From NCBI GenBank assembly GCA_964597045.1, contig CAZQWE010000004.1, positions 1-64,000 of the forward strand: a DNA stretch of 64,000 nt. The letters are read 5' to 3'. Below are positions 42,040 through 50,624 of the stretch, in pieces. Within the stretch, counting starts at the first letter, position 1, and each line of letters opens with the position of its first letter. The stretch is from UBA9655 sp964597045 (lineage in GTDB: Bacteria; Pseudomonadota; Alphaproteobacteria; UBA9655). The notes below the pieces were generated by a model. That model saw nothing but the letters and a program-made list of their open reading frames with translations, ran no database searches and was not told where the DNA came from. The position numbers and the translations under genes are program-made.

Positions 42040-43026
42040 TCAAATATGCTTACCTTTCATCTCTTCCGTCGCTTCAACTAAGGCTTTGCTGATACTGGGA
42101 TCAAGGGGTGAGTGACCTCCATCTGGAACAAATACCAGCTTAGAACCCGGCCAACTTTTGTGCAGATCATAAGCCGTTTGAGGAAGGGTGATCAGATCCA
42201 AGCGTCCTTGTACAATGATTGCAGGAAGATGTGAAATCCTTGCTATGTTCTCGATCAGTTGATTATCCGTAAAAAAACAATTGTTCATAAAGTAATGTGA
42301 AAAAGAGCGGGATAAACTTAACACTAACTTTTCATCTTGAAGCGCCGTTGAAATCTGTGACGTGCCAAAGAGGTCCTGTCCGCTAAAACCAAATTGAGCA
42401 AAAGCCATGGCCGCGGGCATATGTATTTTTGAGTCATTGTCCATGATTCGTGTATAGAGGGCTTGTATGATATCATCCCGTTCTGCTTGTGGTATAAAAT
42501 TGACGAGTTCATCCCATTTCTCTGGGAAAAATGCACGCTTCCCGAACCAGTTCTGCAACTCAGTCTTACGAGCTAGAAATACGCCTCGTAAGACAAAGCC
42601 TAAGACGACATCAGGATGGGCCTCACCATAAGCGATCGAGAGAGCGACTCCCCAAGAACCACCATTCAAAATCCATTTTGTGATGCCTAAATGTTTCCGG
42701 AGTTTTTCAAAATCCTCAATAAGATGAGCCGTGTTGTTCTCCTGCATCTCACCGCGGGGGGCTGATCGGGGGGCTCCTCTTTGGTCGACAAGGATGATGC
42801 GATAATACGTAGGATCCATATGACGTGCTGAAATGGGGTTACATCCTGCGCCAGGTCCACCATGAACAACGAGAATAGGAACACCTTGAGGATTTCCATA
42901 TTCTGCATAGTAAATAGAATGGAGATCCGAAACTTGAAGCATTCCCTCGTGAAAGGATTGAGTCATAGGATAGAGAACTTGCTCAAGGCTTTGGTCTGGC
43001 TTAAAAATAGGTTCTCTTATATCCAT
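42040..43026 (-). CDS. pip: proline iminopeptidase
   Basis: It releases N-terminal proline from peptides; an alpha/beta-hydrolase in the cytoplasm. I chose ATG 43026 (GAGGGAG ribosome binding site 6-8 nt upstream), giving 328 aa. Motifs are HGGPGAGCNP (oxyanion), DQRGAPRSAPRG, the nucleophile in LNGGSWGVALSIAYGE, and the C-terminal GRLDLITLP Asp and DGGHS His. The family DQRGxGxS is changed to DQRGAPRS. A paralogue starts at 63398. Confidence 0.93.
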   Translation of the reverse strand: MDIREPIFKPDQSLEQVLYPMTQSFHEGMLQVSDLHSIYYAEYGNPQGVPILVVHGGPGAGCNPISARHMDPTYYRIILVDQRGAPRSAPRGEMQENNTAHLIEDFEKLRKHLGITKWILNGGSWGVALSIAYGEAHPDVVLGFVLRGVFLARKTELQNWFGKRAFFPEKWDELVNFIPQAERDDIIQALYTRIMDNDSKIHMPAAMAFAQFGFSGQDLFGTSQISTALQDEKLVLSLSRSFSHYFMNNCFFTDNQLIENIARISHLPAIIVQGRLDLITLPQTAYDLHKSWPGSKLVFVPDGGHSPLDPSISKALVEATEEMKGKHI

Positions 43027-43101
43027 TATACAGCTCCCTCTAAGAAATTCTGTGTATTCTAGAGAGATGTTATTGGGAGTCAAGAAGTACTCCTACTTCT
43101 T

Positions 43102-45264
43102 TCAATTCTTCTTCCCTGGCTTTTGTCCTTTTTTCATAACCGTTTTAGGTTGATCCACCTTTTTACACTCGATCGTCTCAAGGGTATACCCCATCTTTTC
43201 AAGCATTTTCCTAAGATTCTTCGCTAAGTAAAAAGGAATGGGACCATCCCACTCTTTAGGAATAGGCATGGTGATATTCATAGGTTTTGAGCTTTCTTCG
43301 GTTTCATTCTCTTCCGGTCTTGCTTGTTCAAAGTCAGGAAAGGCCCCAATAATCTTATTAGTTTCCTTATCCACAACATACCTCATGACAGCATGACTTC
43401 CTTTACCGCGTGTTTCATTAAATTCACAATTTAATTCAGTAAAGAGAGCAATCACTTTGTCTCGGGAGAAAATTTTATTTCCCTTGTTTCCAGAGAGAAG
43501 AGTCTTGCAAAGTTCATAAGTCGTTGGGGTTAATATTTTCTTTTGAACCTTCGCTTGCTCCTTCTTTTCCTCTTCCTGGGGAGTTGTAAATGCAGGATTT
43601 GGTATTCCTTTTGTTTTTTTCTTTTCAACAACGGCTGGAATTTTTTCTGGTCGTTCAGGGGTTGTTTCTACGTTAAGTTCACAGGGACTTTCCTTGACTT
43701 GGGTTTTAGGTTCAGACCTCTTTTTATTGGCCTCAGGTGGAAGTACAGATTGAGTCGATTCAACTCTTTCCGCTTGCTTAGCTTGGATTTCTGCAATTTT
43801 CTTTGCTTTGAGTCTTTCTTTCTTCCTTCTATTTTTTAATTTTTTCTCTTCCTTCGCTTTCTCAACTCCAGCGAGATGGGCAATGAGTTCGTCAAAGTTT
43901 CCATTAAGAGCATCAACATTCATGCGTAAGTATTTGGTTTTTTCACTGAGAGAACCATTCTCAGTTTCAAGCAAGCAGAGAAGATCGCAGCGTTCCTTAG
44001 CGTGCTCAAAGTTTCCTGCATAAATAGCTGCGTAGGTAAAGTTATATAAGTCGTCAAGAGGAGACGCATTTGGAGCCGTAAAGTATTTACTTTTATAAAA
44101 AGAAGTATAAATCTCTCGTAAAGAAAAAGGTTCTTTGACTGAAGAATCTTCCACATGGTTCAGTAATATTGCTGCGTTCATTTCAAACTCACGAACACAC
44201 GTGCTGGCTTTAGCCATTAATTCATCTTTCTTTGTGGAATGGGTCACAAATCGGGACGCTCTGATAAAATCTCTTGCGGCAGAAAGAAAGTAAATAACTA
44301 CATTTTCTGAGTTAGTAGACCGGGCTGCTTGAGAAAATGTTTCAGCCTGATCTTCATAATGGGTGCGCCAGTTTCTTAAATTAGTCCGAAACTCACGGAA
44401 GGGGGCAGATGTTGGGCCTTTATCATGAGCTTGAACACTTCTAATAGTCGAGCTTATTTGCCGTTGCTCCTTGTCAAGTGAGGGGTATAAGTATCTCAGC
44501 TTTTCTTTAAGAAAGGCTACTTCTCGTGTGGTTTTATCAGGATCAGCGATCAAAAACTCGTAAGCATTTGAATAGGCGAAATAAGCAAACTCTGATTGAG
44601 ATACTTCTTCATATAGCTTTCCTGCATTTAGGGTGTCTTCATAGTTCTGACGTGGCTTTTTAGAGAAGTTATGGGAAGCATTCATGATGCTTTCCGCTAA
44701 GACACATTTCATCACATCGAGCGACTGGACACAATCCTCGCTGTCATCTTCATAATGAATAAACGTCTTTGCATTTGTTATGGCCTGTTCAAAATGCTCA
44801 AATGCTGCCTCAAGCGTTAGTGTTTTCATTTTCATGCAATCCTTGCCTAAAAAAAAGTGAGAAAGGGCAAGGGAGCGATGAAGTTGTCTCATATATTTTG
44901 GAGTGAAAGATACATTTACTTTTACTTTCTTTCTTGCGGATTCATGTCTGCTATGTGCCTCAAGAATGTCTTTGCAATCTTGGAGGTTAGGAGAAGTAAA
45001 ATTACTAAATATATTTTTGCTTTTGTTATGAATGAGCAGCCTCTGTTTCTCCATTTCTTTTACTGCGTCATCAGGGGTAATTAATACGCTCTGACCAGCG
45101 ACACATTTAAACGTAAATTCTTCTATATCTTCTGGCTGTAGTGGACGACCTGGTTTATTTTTCACTTTAATTATTACTTCCGGATCTGGTCGTGGATCGT
45201 TCATTGCAATTAAAGAGGATGTGGTAATGAGGAAAGTCGTGGTAAGATAAATAAAAGAGCGCAT
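43102..45264 (-). CDS. secreted protein with C-terminal HicA-like domain
   Basis: 720 aa. A signal peptide (MRSFIYLTTTFLITTSSLIA) follows an AAAGGA ribosome binding site. Residues about 120-470 are helical with TPR-like pairs. Residues about 490-590 are a Lys/Glu-rich coiled-coil and Pro-rich linker (KKLKNRRKKERLKAKKIAEI). The last 120 residues (about 597-710) resemble the HicA mRNA-interferase fold: FSRDKVIALFTELNCEF, RGKGSHAVMRY with candidate catalytic H624, an inserted acidic loop, NITMPIPKEW, and LRKMLEKMGYT. A true HicAB pair lies 1 kb away. Export of a HicA-like domain is unusual. The resemblance is by eye and no search was run. Confidence 0.75.
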   Translation of the reverse strand: MRSFIYLTTTFLITTSSLIAMNDPRPDPEVIIKVKNKPGRPLQPEDIEEFTFKCVAGQSVLITPDDAVKEMEKQRLLIHNKSKNIFSNFTSPNLQDCKDILEAHSRHESARKKVKVNVSFTPKYMRQLHRSLALSHFFLGKDCMKMKTLTLEAAFEHFEQAITNAKTFIHYEDDSEDCVQSLDVMKCVLAESIMNASHNFSKKPRQNYEDTLNAGKLYEEVSQSEFAYFAYSNAYEFLIADPDKTTREVAFLKEKLRYLYPSLDKEQRQISSTIRSVQAHDKGPTSAPFREFRTNLRNWRTHYEDQAETFSQAARSTNSENVVIYFLSAARDFIRASRFVTHSTKKDELMAKASTCVREFEMNAAILLNHVEDSSVKEPFSLREIYTSFYKSKYFTAPNASPLDDLYNFTYAAIYAGNFEHAKERCDLLCLLETENGSLSEKTKYLRMNVDALNGNFDELIAHLAGVEKAKEEKKLKNRRKKERLKAKKIAEIQAKQAERVESTQSVLPPEANKKRSEPKTQVKESPCELNVETTPERPEKIPAVVEKKKTKGIPNPAFTTPQEEEKKEQAKVQKKILTPTTYELCKTLLSGNKGNKIFSRDKVIALFTELNCEFNETRGKGSHAVMRYVVDKETNKIIGAFPDFEQARPEENETEESSKPMNITMPIPKEWDGPIPFYLAKNLRKMLEKMGYTLETIECKKVDQPKTVMKKGQKPGKKN

Positions 45265-45366
45265 AATAAGTCCTTTGACAAAAGAAATAATAAAATTGAT
45301 GGTTTTTATATACTATGGATATTGTAATAAACAAAGCTAAAATTGAACTCAGTATCCAATAGAGTC

Positions 45367-45396
45367 ATTACGAGGCACCTTGCAAGGCCTCGTAAT
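45367..45396. repeat. ATTACGAGGC inverted repeat
   Basis: Perfect 10-bp arms ATTACGAGGC/GCCTCGTAAT flank a 10-nt loop that itself contains CTTGCAAG. It sits between the 3' end of the gene at 45424-45987 and the start region of the secreted HicA-like gene. It is related to the other CGTCATT/CGAGG intergenic repeats and could also act as a terminator. Confidence 0.6.
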
Positions 45397-45423
45397 CACG
45401 ACCTATTGTTTAGGGCTCATACT

Positions 45424-45987
45424 TTACTTATACATATTATAACCCACGATTCGTATGTCCTGCCTTGTTTCATAGTGAGCAGCTTTAAGGGAAACAACGC
45501 CATGAAAGAGGCCATCTCTTGAGTCCTTAGGGCTCAACTCGAAGACATAGGGCCAATTTCCAAGGATTTCAGTCGAGAAATAGTCGGCAGGCATGAGTTT
45601 GACATATACGTAATTCACTTGATTTTGTTTCCCGAAAGACTTCAATTTTTCATAAAGCTCTTCATAAAACTCAATGCAAAAAGACTCAAAATCTGCAAAT
45701 AGATTTTCTTTATCGATGTATAGGCAGGTACAAGCTGTCCACACTTCTCCCGACAGGGAAGAAAGCATGTGCTTGCTCAGCAGAGAATGAAGAGTTGAAA
45801 TTTTATTTTTCAGTAATATTGCTCCGCCATGAATATTCCTCTCGTGATCATTCATTAAAATGAATGTTGATTCTTTTGGTGATGAAAATGAGTTTCTTAA
45901 TTCTTTGTTTGTTTGGAGATGGGTAAGAAACTGTTCAACTTCTGTCTTGTAAACAGAGTAATCTTTTGGCTCAATAACATGGAACAT
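45424..45987 (-). CDS. hypothetical protein, possibly GNAT-like (187 aa)
   Basis: No firm family. I chose ATG 45987 with an AAGGGAG ribosome binding site. The order of segments (FILMNDHERNIHGGAILL, WTACTCLYID, a helix YEELYEKLKSFGKQN, then VNYVYVKLMPADYF and GNWPYVFELS) is reminiscent of an acyltransferase (GNAT) fold, but the acetyl-CoA loop motif is not evident. There is no signal peptide. Neighbours are the secreted HicA-like gene and HicAB. Confidence 0.55.
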   Translation of the reverse strand: MFHVIEPKDYSVYKTEVEQFLTHLQTNKELRNSFSSPKESTFILMNDHERNIHGGAILLKNKISTLHSLLSKHMLSSLSGEVWTACTCLYIDKENLFADFESFCIEFYEELYEKLKSFGKQNQVNYVYVKLMPADYFSTEILGNWPYVFELSPKDSRDGLFHGVVSLKAAHYETRQDIRIVGYNMYK

Positions 45988-46264
45988 ATGCACTCCCTTA
46001 AATGTTAAATTGGTTAAAAATGAAGGAGGCACCACCACAACACTCCATCCTTCTTGCCCTTGAAGGGACTTGTGCTGAGTGCTTATGAGGGATAGAAGAC
46101 TCAGCTATTTACCACACAAAAAAAAGAACCATAATAAAAAGAAAACATTCATTTCTTTTTTTTGGATTCTAAGGGAGTACGAGCATTTTAACAGCATTCT
46201 TTTGAGAAGGGGGGTATACCAGAGATTTATAGGAACTCATCTTTGACACATTGTTTATAAGATG
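45988..46264. other. AT-rich gap with a 12-bp inverted repeat
   Basis: The gap between two divergent genes has no coding signal that I can see. The only structure is a perfect 12-bp inverted repeat, CAAAAAAAAGAA (46117-46128) and TTCTTTTTTTTG (46153-46164), separated by 24 nt, and a short CCCTT-G-AAGGG. Promoters for both flanking genes must lie here, but none is convincing. Confidence 0.4.
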
Positions 46265-46284
46265 ATATATTAAAAAAAATATAT
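46265..46284. promoter_or_regulatory. ATATATT-N6-AATATAT operator-like palindrome upstream of hicA
   Basis: A perfect 7-bp inverted repeat with an A6 spacer, ending 17 nt before the hicA ATG. HicB-type antitoxins bind palindromes at this position, so it is the likely operator of the hicAB operon. Confidence 0.5.
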
Positions 46285-46301
46285 TAATAAAGATGTGAAG
46301 A

Positions 46302-46487
46302 ATGCATGGAAGAGACGTCATAAGGAAATTGGAAAAAGAAGGATGGGAAATATTGAGAATACAAGGCAGCCATTACCGATTAGGTAAAAAATCATTGAGA
46401 GTTACGGTCCCAATTCATGGAAGTAAAGACTTAGGAAAGGGACTCTTAAAAGCAATTGAACGTCAAACTGGAGTGAAATTATTATGA
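46302..46487 (+). CDS. hicA: HicA toxin (mRNA interferase)
   Basis: 61 aa, the normal size. The family pattern is complete: RDVIRKLEKEGWEILRIQGSHYRL with catalytic His in GSHYRL, VTVPIHGSKDLGKGLLKAIERQTG. It cleaves mRNA in a ribosome-independent way. The ATG follows a GATGTGAAGA weak ribosome binding site. It overlaps hicB by 4 bp. Confidence 0.95.
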   Translation: MHGRDVIRKLEKEGWEILRIQGSHYRLGKKSLRVTVPIHGSKDLGKGLLKAIERQTGVKLL

Positions 46488-46912
46488 GAATTTGTTACCC
46501 ATGCAAAGTTAAAAAAGATGAGGATGGGAAGTTTTTTGTTTCTTTTCCTGACTTTGCTGAAACTTTAACAGAAGGAGAAACCTTAGAGGAAGCTTTGTTT
46601 AATGCTTCTGAAGCTTTAACTTTAACCCTTGAAGGTCGTGCAGAGGAGGGTATAAGTATACCCTTACCTCAACAGACGGATTCAGAGTATATGGTCTACC
46701 CATCATCCCGTGTGCAAGCAGCATTGCTAGTACGTTTTAATCGAAGAGGAAGAAAGATTGCTGATATTGCACGTTCCTTAGGAACGTCTTGGCCTGCAGC
46801 ATCAAATATGGAAGATTTGCATCATTGGACAACCTTACGACAACTTGATAAAACGGCAGCAATTTTAGGGAAACGGTTGGTCGTTTCCTTTGAGGATAAT
46901 AGGATTCAATAA
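46484..46912 (+). CDS. hicB: HicB antitoxin
   Basis: 142 aa. The N-terminal partial RNase H-like domain has FFVSFPDFAETLTEGETLEEAL and ALTLTLEGRAEEG, with an SRVQAALLVRFNRRGRKIADIARSLGTS segment (read as two parts) forming the C-terminal DNA-binding region. It neutralises HicA and autoregulates. Start overlaps the hicA stop by 4 bp. Confidence 0.93.
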   Translation: MRICYPCKVKKDEDGKFFVSFPDFAETLTEGETLEEALFNASEALTLTLEGRAEEGISIPLPQQTDSEYMVYPSSRVQAALLVRFNRRGRKIADIARSLGTSWPAASNMEDLHHWTTLRQLDKTAAILGKRLVVSFEDNRIQ

Positions 46913-46973
46913 GAATTGCATCTCATGTCAAACTATGATCAAATCAGCAAACACTCGAGGGAGAATCTAAATA

Positions 46974-48005
46974 ATGTCAATTTTTGGTGCTGTTGATTTT
47001 GATGACCATGAACAAGTTCATTTCTTTTATGATAAAGAAACAGGATTGAAATCCATCATTGCGATTCATAACACGAAGCGTGGCCCTGCCTTAGGGGGTG
47101 TTCGCATGTGGCCTTATGTGGATGAACAAGAAGCGGTAACTGATGTCCTGCGCCTTTCTCGCGGGATGACTTATAAGGCTGCAATTGCTCATTTGCCGTT
47201 AGGGGGAGGGAAGGCCGTTATCATAGGTGATTCCCATAAGGAAAAGACACCAGAACTTCTTCATGCTTTTGGAAAATGTGTCGAAAGCATTCATGGGCTT
47301 TATATTACGGCTGAGGATGTGGGGATGTCTGTTGAAGATATGGCAACCATTCATGATACGACTCTTTTCGTTGTAGGTCTGCCTGGAGGCAGTGGAGATC
47401 CATCTCCCTTTACAGCTGTAGGAGTCTATCAAGGGATCCGAGCAGCCTTATTTCATCGTGTCCAGAAGAAAGAATTAAGAGGCTTGAAAATTGCCGTTCA
47501 AGGTCTAGGGCATGTGGGATATGCTCTTTGTAAACTCTTGGCAAAAGAAGGGGCTATTCTCTATGTGACCGATATTGAGCCATCTCTCATCGAAAAGGCG
47601 GTTAAAGAATTTGGCGCTAATGCTGTTGAACCAAACGAAATATACGGTTTAGATGTGGATGTTTACGCGCCTTGTGCTTTAGGAGCGACCATAAATGATA
47701 AAACAATTTCTCAGTTTAAATGTACTGTGATTGCGGGTTCTGCGAATAATCAGTTGAAGACGCCTCAAGACGGACAGATTCTTTCAAAGATGAATATTCT
47801 CTATGCTCCAGATTATGTGATTAATGCAGGTGGGCTCATAGATGTTTTCTATGAGGGGCCTAATTATAATGAGCAAATTGTTAACCGGCATGTGGAACGT
47901 ATTCATGATACGCTTCTCGAGGTATTTCATAAGGCTGAAAAGCTTGAGATTCCAACGAGCGATGCAGCAGATTTGATTGCTGAAGAACGGTTTAAAAACA
48001 AATAA
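46974..48005 (+). CDS. ldh: leucine dehydrogenase
   Basis: An NAD-dependent branched-chain amino acid dehydrogenase of the Glu/Leu/Phe/Val family. 343 aa. The catalytic lysines match leucine dehydrogenases exactly: K68 in RGMTYKAA and K80 in LGGGKAVI. The dinucleotide fold motif is VQGLGHVGYALCKLLAKEG. It deaminates Leu/Ile/Val to keto acids, fitting amino-acid use from the host. Monocistronic as far as can be seen. Confidence 0.92.
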   Translation: MSIFGAVDFDDHEQVHFFYDKETGLKSIIAIHNTKRGPALGGVRMWPYVDEQEAVTDVLRLSRGMTYKAAIAHLPLGGGKAVIIGDSHKEKTPELLHAFGKCVESIHGLYITAEDVGMSVEDMATIHDTTLFVVGLPGGSGDPSPFTAVGVYQGIRAALFHRVQKKELRGLKIAVQGLGHVGYALCKLLAKEGAILYVTDIEPSLIEKAVKEFGANAVEPNEIYGLDVDVYAPCALGATINDKTISQFKCTVIAGSANNQLKTPQDGQILSKMNILYAPDYVINAGGLIDVFYEGPNYNEQIVNRHVERIHDTLLEVFHKAEKLEIPTSDAADLIAEERFKNK

Positions 48006-48072
48006 TTTAATGATTTTTTTTAATAATATCATAAAATAAAGTATGGACAGTTCATATGTAAGGAATACGGAA

Positions 48073-48306
48073 ATGTATAAACATTTACTCCAAATGATCG
48101 CTCTAACAGTTGTGTTGAGTTTTGGCCTTATTGGATACGTCAGTGCTGAAGTCACTCGCTGTCAAAAAGCCTGTAAAGATGCATGGATTAAAGGATTTGA
48201 TAAGTGTATGGCAGAACCTCTCCCAAAGCGCGCATCCTGTCTGGGGGGAGCGATAGGTCCGAATACACTGGTTGTAAAGTGCCTTGAACAAAAATGTAAC
48301 AAGTAA
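48073..48306 (+). CDS. small secreted cysteine-rich protein (77 aa)
   Basis: No family is recognised. I chose ATG 48073, preceded by AAGGAATACGG, opening into a signal peptide (MYKHLLQMIALTVVLSFGLI, ending VSA). The mature peptide of about 50 residues has six Cys in a TRCQKACKDAW, DKCM, ASCL, VKCLEQKC arrangement, suggesting three disulfides. It was probably acquired or evolved in the host-associated lineage. Two other small Cys-containing secreted proteins occur in the window. Confidence 0.65.
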   Translation: MYKHLLQMIALTVVLSFGLIGYVSAEVTRCQKACKDAWIKGFDKCMAEPLPKRASCLGGAIGPNTLVVKCLEQKCNK

Positions 48307-48322
48307 GTCATTTGTGAGGGCG

Positions 48323-48339
48323 GCCCATCCCCTATGGGC
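48323..48339. terminator. GCCCAT-N5-ATGGGC hairpin
   Basis: A perfect 6-bp stem with a CCCCT loop lies 17 nt after the small Cys-rich gene. No T-tract follows, so it is a weak terminator candidate. Confidence 0.35.
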
Positions 48340-48482
48340 AATTAGAATGTATTTCCGTATTTCAACATTCGTAGGATAATGACTTTAAACACCATCTTCC
48401 CCTCCAAACCCTAGGAAAACTCGACTGTGCATTTTGCAACGTCATAAACTTATACAGAGACTACTAACAAAGAATATCGTAA

Positions 48483-48893
48483 AAATCGAAGGGGTATTTT
48501 TGTGATACGGGTCTTGCTTGTCATTTACAACGTATTTCCACTCCGCTTGCACTCGCATTCCACCCCAACTTGGGGCACCTCTTTGAAAACTTTTTTGTTA
48601 ATATGATCGCAACACTATGTACGACTCTTTCTCCCTCACCAAAGATGTATCACTGGTGAACAGGGGGAGGGGCCGAAGTTGATCTTGTCTTGGATTACAA
48701 TGGTACATTATATCCTATTGAAATTAAAAGTAAAACATCTGTAACGAATAGAGACGTCCAAGGGATAAAGGCTTTTTATGAGACGTATCCAAATGAAAAG
48801 AAAGCTCCTGGAATCATTCTATACACGGGTGATTATTCCCTTAAGATTAACGAATATTGCATAGCAATCACTTGGAATAGCTTCAGCTTTTGA
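48483..48893 (+). pseudogene. remnant of AAA ATPase C-terminal DUF4143 domain
   Basis: In one frame the DNA reads KSKGYFCDTGLA(L)CHLQ, HPNLGHLFENFFVNMIATL, PSPKMYHW, stop, TGGGAEVDLVLDYNG, YPIEIKSKTSV and GIILYTGDY. This is the C-terminal half of DUF4143 proteins (normally xxFYDTGL, GHLFENxVxxE, YYWRTxxGAEVDF). The TGA at 48657-48659 replaces the conserved Arg, consistent with CGA to TGA. An upstream TAA at 48480 and no recognisable ATPase domain further up show decay. The last 67 codons can be opened at TTG 48690, but this is not a functional gene. Confidence 0.85.
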
Positions 48894-48964
48894 CGAATCG
48901 CTGATAAGGCAACAACCCATGAAGCAAATCAATTAATGAGTCTGTGTGGAAGTAAAGCAGGTCT

Positions 48965-49004
48965 AGACTAGCTATCTCCTTAAATTTTAAGGGGAGGCTA
49001 GTCT
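48965..49004. repeat. AGACTAGC imperfect inverted repeat
   Basis: A 40-nt imperfect palindrome. Arms start AGACTAGC and end GCTAGTCT with CCTTAAA and TTTTAAGG toward the centre. It lies between the DUF4143 remnant and the 44-aa secreted peptide gene. It could be a terminator or a mobile-element end; nothing more is seen. Confidence 0.45.
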
Positions 49005-49153
49005 TTATGATGCGACAAGATCTGCTGTCTTTCTTGATCTTATTATTGAGTAAACCAAAAACGGGAATGTTGATTGGGGCAACCTTCACACACCTGCCCT
49101 GGAGCAAAAAAAGCTGCAAAGCAATTGTTTAAATTTTTATCCCCTGCTTTTTC

Positions 49154-49288
49154 TCACTTCTTATACTCAGCAAGACATGCTTCATAACCGACCCATTTAC
49201 CATCTACATGAGAACATTTAGCATTTGAAGGATTAGACTGAGCAACTAAAGTAAGCAGTGCAATTAAGACAAATAATGAACTTTTCAT
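49154..49288 (-). CDS. tiny secreted two-cysteine peptide (44 aa)
   Basis: A short gene found by reading the minus strand. It has an AGGGAG ribosome binding site 8 nt before ATG 49288 and a signal peptide (MKSSLFVLIALLTLVAQSNP, cleaving after SNA at residue 23). The mature part of about 21 residues holds Cys25 and Cys38 in KCSHVDGKWVGYEACLAEYK. The 13-residue spacing could support one disulfide. It is too short for many gene callers. No homologue is recognised. Confidence 0.6.
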   Translation of the reverse strand: MKSSLFVLIALLTLVAQSNPSNAKCSHVDGKWVGYEACLAEYKK

Positions 49289-49414
49289 TTTGTGACTCCC
49301 TTTGTTTATTTTTAGTCTTTCCCAGAGATATTTGTTTTCCCCTGGTTTGATTAAGTGAAAATAGCATAATTTAATTAATAAATTATGAACTAATTTGAAA
49401 CTGTGTTCAATTCG

Positions 49415-49426
49415 TCGGTCGACCGA
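49415..49426. promoter_or_regulatory. 12-bp perfect palindrome upstream of potF
   Basis: TCGGTCGACCGA is self-complementary and sits about 105 nt before the chosen potF start. It is GC-rich in an AT-rich leader, so it may be an operator for the polyamine operon or a chance site. Confidence 0.3.
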
Positions 49427-49530
49427 GTCTCGTAATTATGGGATGTGGACATCTTCAAATAAATCACTTGATGAATCGCAGATTTGTGATAAAGAATTTA
49501 TTACATTCACATTGTAAGGACACCCAGATC

Positions 49531-50622
49531 ATGCGCTCGTTTCTTTTGAAATTGCTTGTGTGTTTTTTCTTCAGTGTTCAGTTCGTCAATGCTGCTCCAC
49601 AGCGGATTGTTAATGTCTATAACTGGGCTTATGTGATCACCCCTGAGATCTTAAAACAGTTTGAAAAAGAGACAGGCATAAAGGTTAACTATGATGTGTA
49701 TGATACATCAGAGGTGGCTGAAACGAAGCTTCTTGCAGGGCAGTCCGGGTATGATGTTGTTGGTGTGACAGTCTGGCCCTATCTGGCGAGGCAACTTGAA
49801 GCTAATCTCTATCAACCTTTAAACCCTGACTTGATACCCAACAAGTCTTTGATTGAGCCGTTACTTCTTGAACGTATGGCAGAAAAGACGGATCCAGGTA
49901 ATAAATTTGCCCTTCCTTTTCTGTGGGGAACAAATGGTTTTGGCATCAATAAAAAGAAGATTCTAGAGCGGTTTCCGGGTGCCCCGATAGATAGCTTTGC
50001 TATGCTCTTTGACCCCTCTGTTGTCGCAAAATTTGCAGATTGCGGGGTCATGCTGATCGACTCTCCCGTCGATGTATTTCCTGCGATTTTAAATTATCTC
50101 AAGTTAGATCCCCATTCGGAAACAAAAGAAGATCTTCAGAAGGCCAGCGAAGCCCTTGGGAAACTTCGCCCCTATATTAAGAAGTTTCAACCTGTTCCTA
50201 CGGCTCGCGATTTAACTTCTGGTGATTACTGTCTCGTTGAGGGCTTTTCAGGTGAAATGAACTTGGCCCATAATCTAGGACAGGAGAATGGGATGGACAT
50301 TGTCTATGTAATACCCAAAGAGGGCTCAGGAATGTGGCTGGATGCCTTTGCCATACCGATAGATGCTCATCATATACCCGAAGCCCATGAATTCATTAAT
50401 TTTATGCTTCGTCCAGATATTATTGCGAAAGTCACAAATAATTTTGAAACTGCCAATAGTGTGCCCGCGTCTCTTGCCTATGTAGAAGAGAATATAAGAA
50501 ACAATCCTCTGATTTTCCTGCCGAAAGAAGCTCAAGAGAAATTATATGTAGACAGGACATATCCTCCACGGTATGAGCGAATGAGACTTCGTGAGTGGAC
50601 GCGTGTCAAGATTGGAAGGTGA
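49531..50622 (+). CDS. potF: polyamine-binding protein (PotF/PotD)
   Basis: The periplasmic substrate-binding protein of a putrescine/spermidine ABC importer. I chose ATG 49531 (AAGGA 10 nt upstream) because it opens into a signal peptide (MRSFLLKLLVCFFFSVQFVN). 363 aa. Motifs are VYNWAYVITPEILKQFEKETG, YDVYDTSEVAETKLLAG, VPFLWGTNG-type (ALPFLWGTNGFGIN) and EGSGMWLDAFAIP. First gene of a four-gene operon; potG starts 2 nt after the stop. Confidence 0.94.
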   Translation: MRSFLLKLLVCFFFSVQFVNAAPQRIVNVYNWAYVITPEILKQFEKETGIKVNYDVYDTSEVAETKLLAGQSGYDVVGVTVWPYLARQLEANLYQPLNPDLIPNKSLIEPLLLERMAEKTDPGNKFALPFLWGTNGFGINKKKILERFPGAPIDSFAMLFDPSVVAKFADCGVMLIDSPVDVFPAILNYLKLDPHSETKEDLQKASEALGKLRPYIKKFQPVPTARDLTSGDYCLVEGFSGEMNLAHNLGQENGMDIVYVIPKEGSGMWLDAFAIPIDAHHIPEAHEFINFMLRPDIIAKVTNNFETANSVPASLAYVEENIRNNPLIFLPKEAQEKLYVDRTYPPRYERMRLREWTRVKIGR

Positions 50623-50624
50623 CC

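Noticed and set aside
45988..46264. Rho-independent terminator from the A8/T8 inverted repeat
   Set aside because: The stem is almost purely A-T with a 24-nt loop and no gene ends beside it on the relevant strand.
48883..49119. 78-aa minus-strand open frame
   Set aside because: It has no start signals, covers an inverted repeat and the end of the DUF4143 remnant, and has no signal peptide or recognisable motif.
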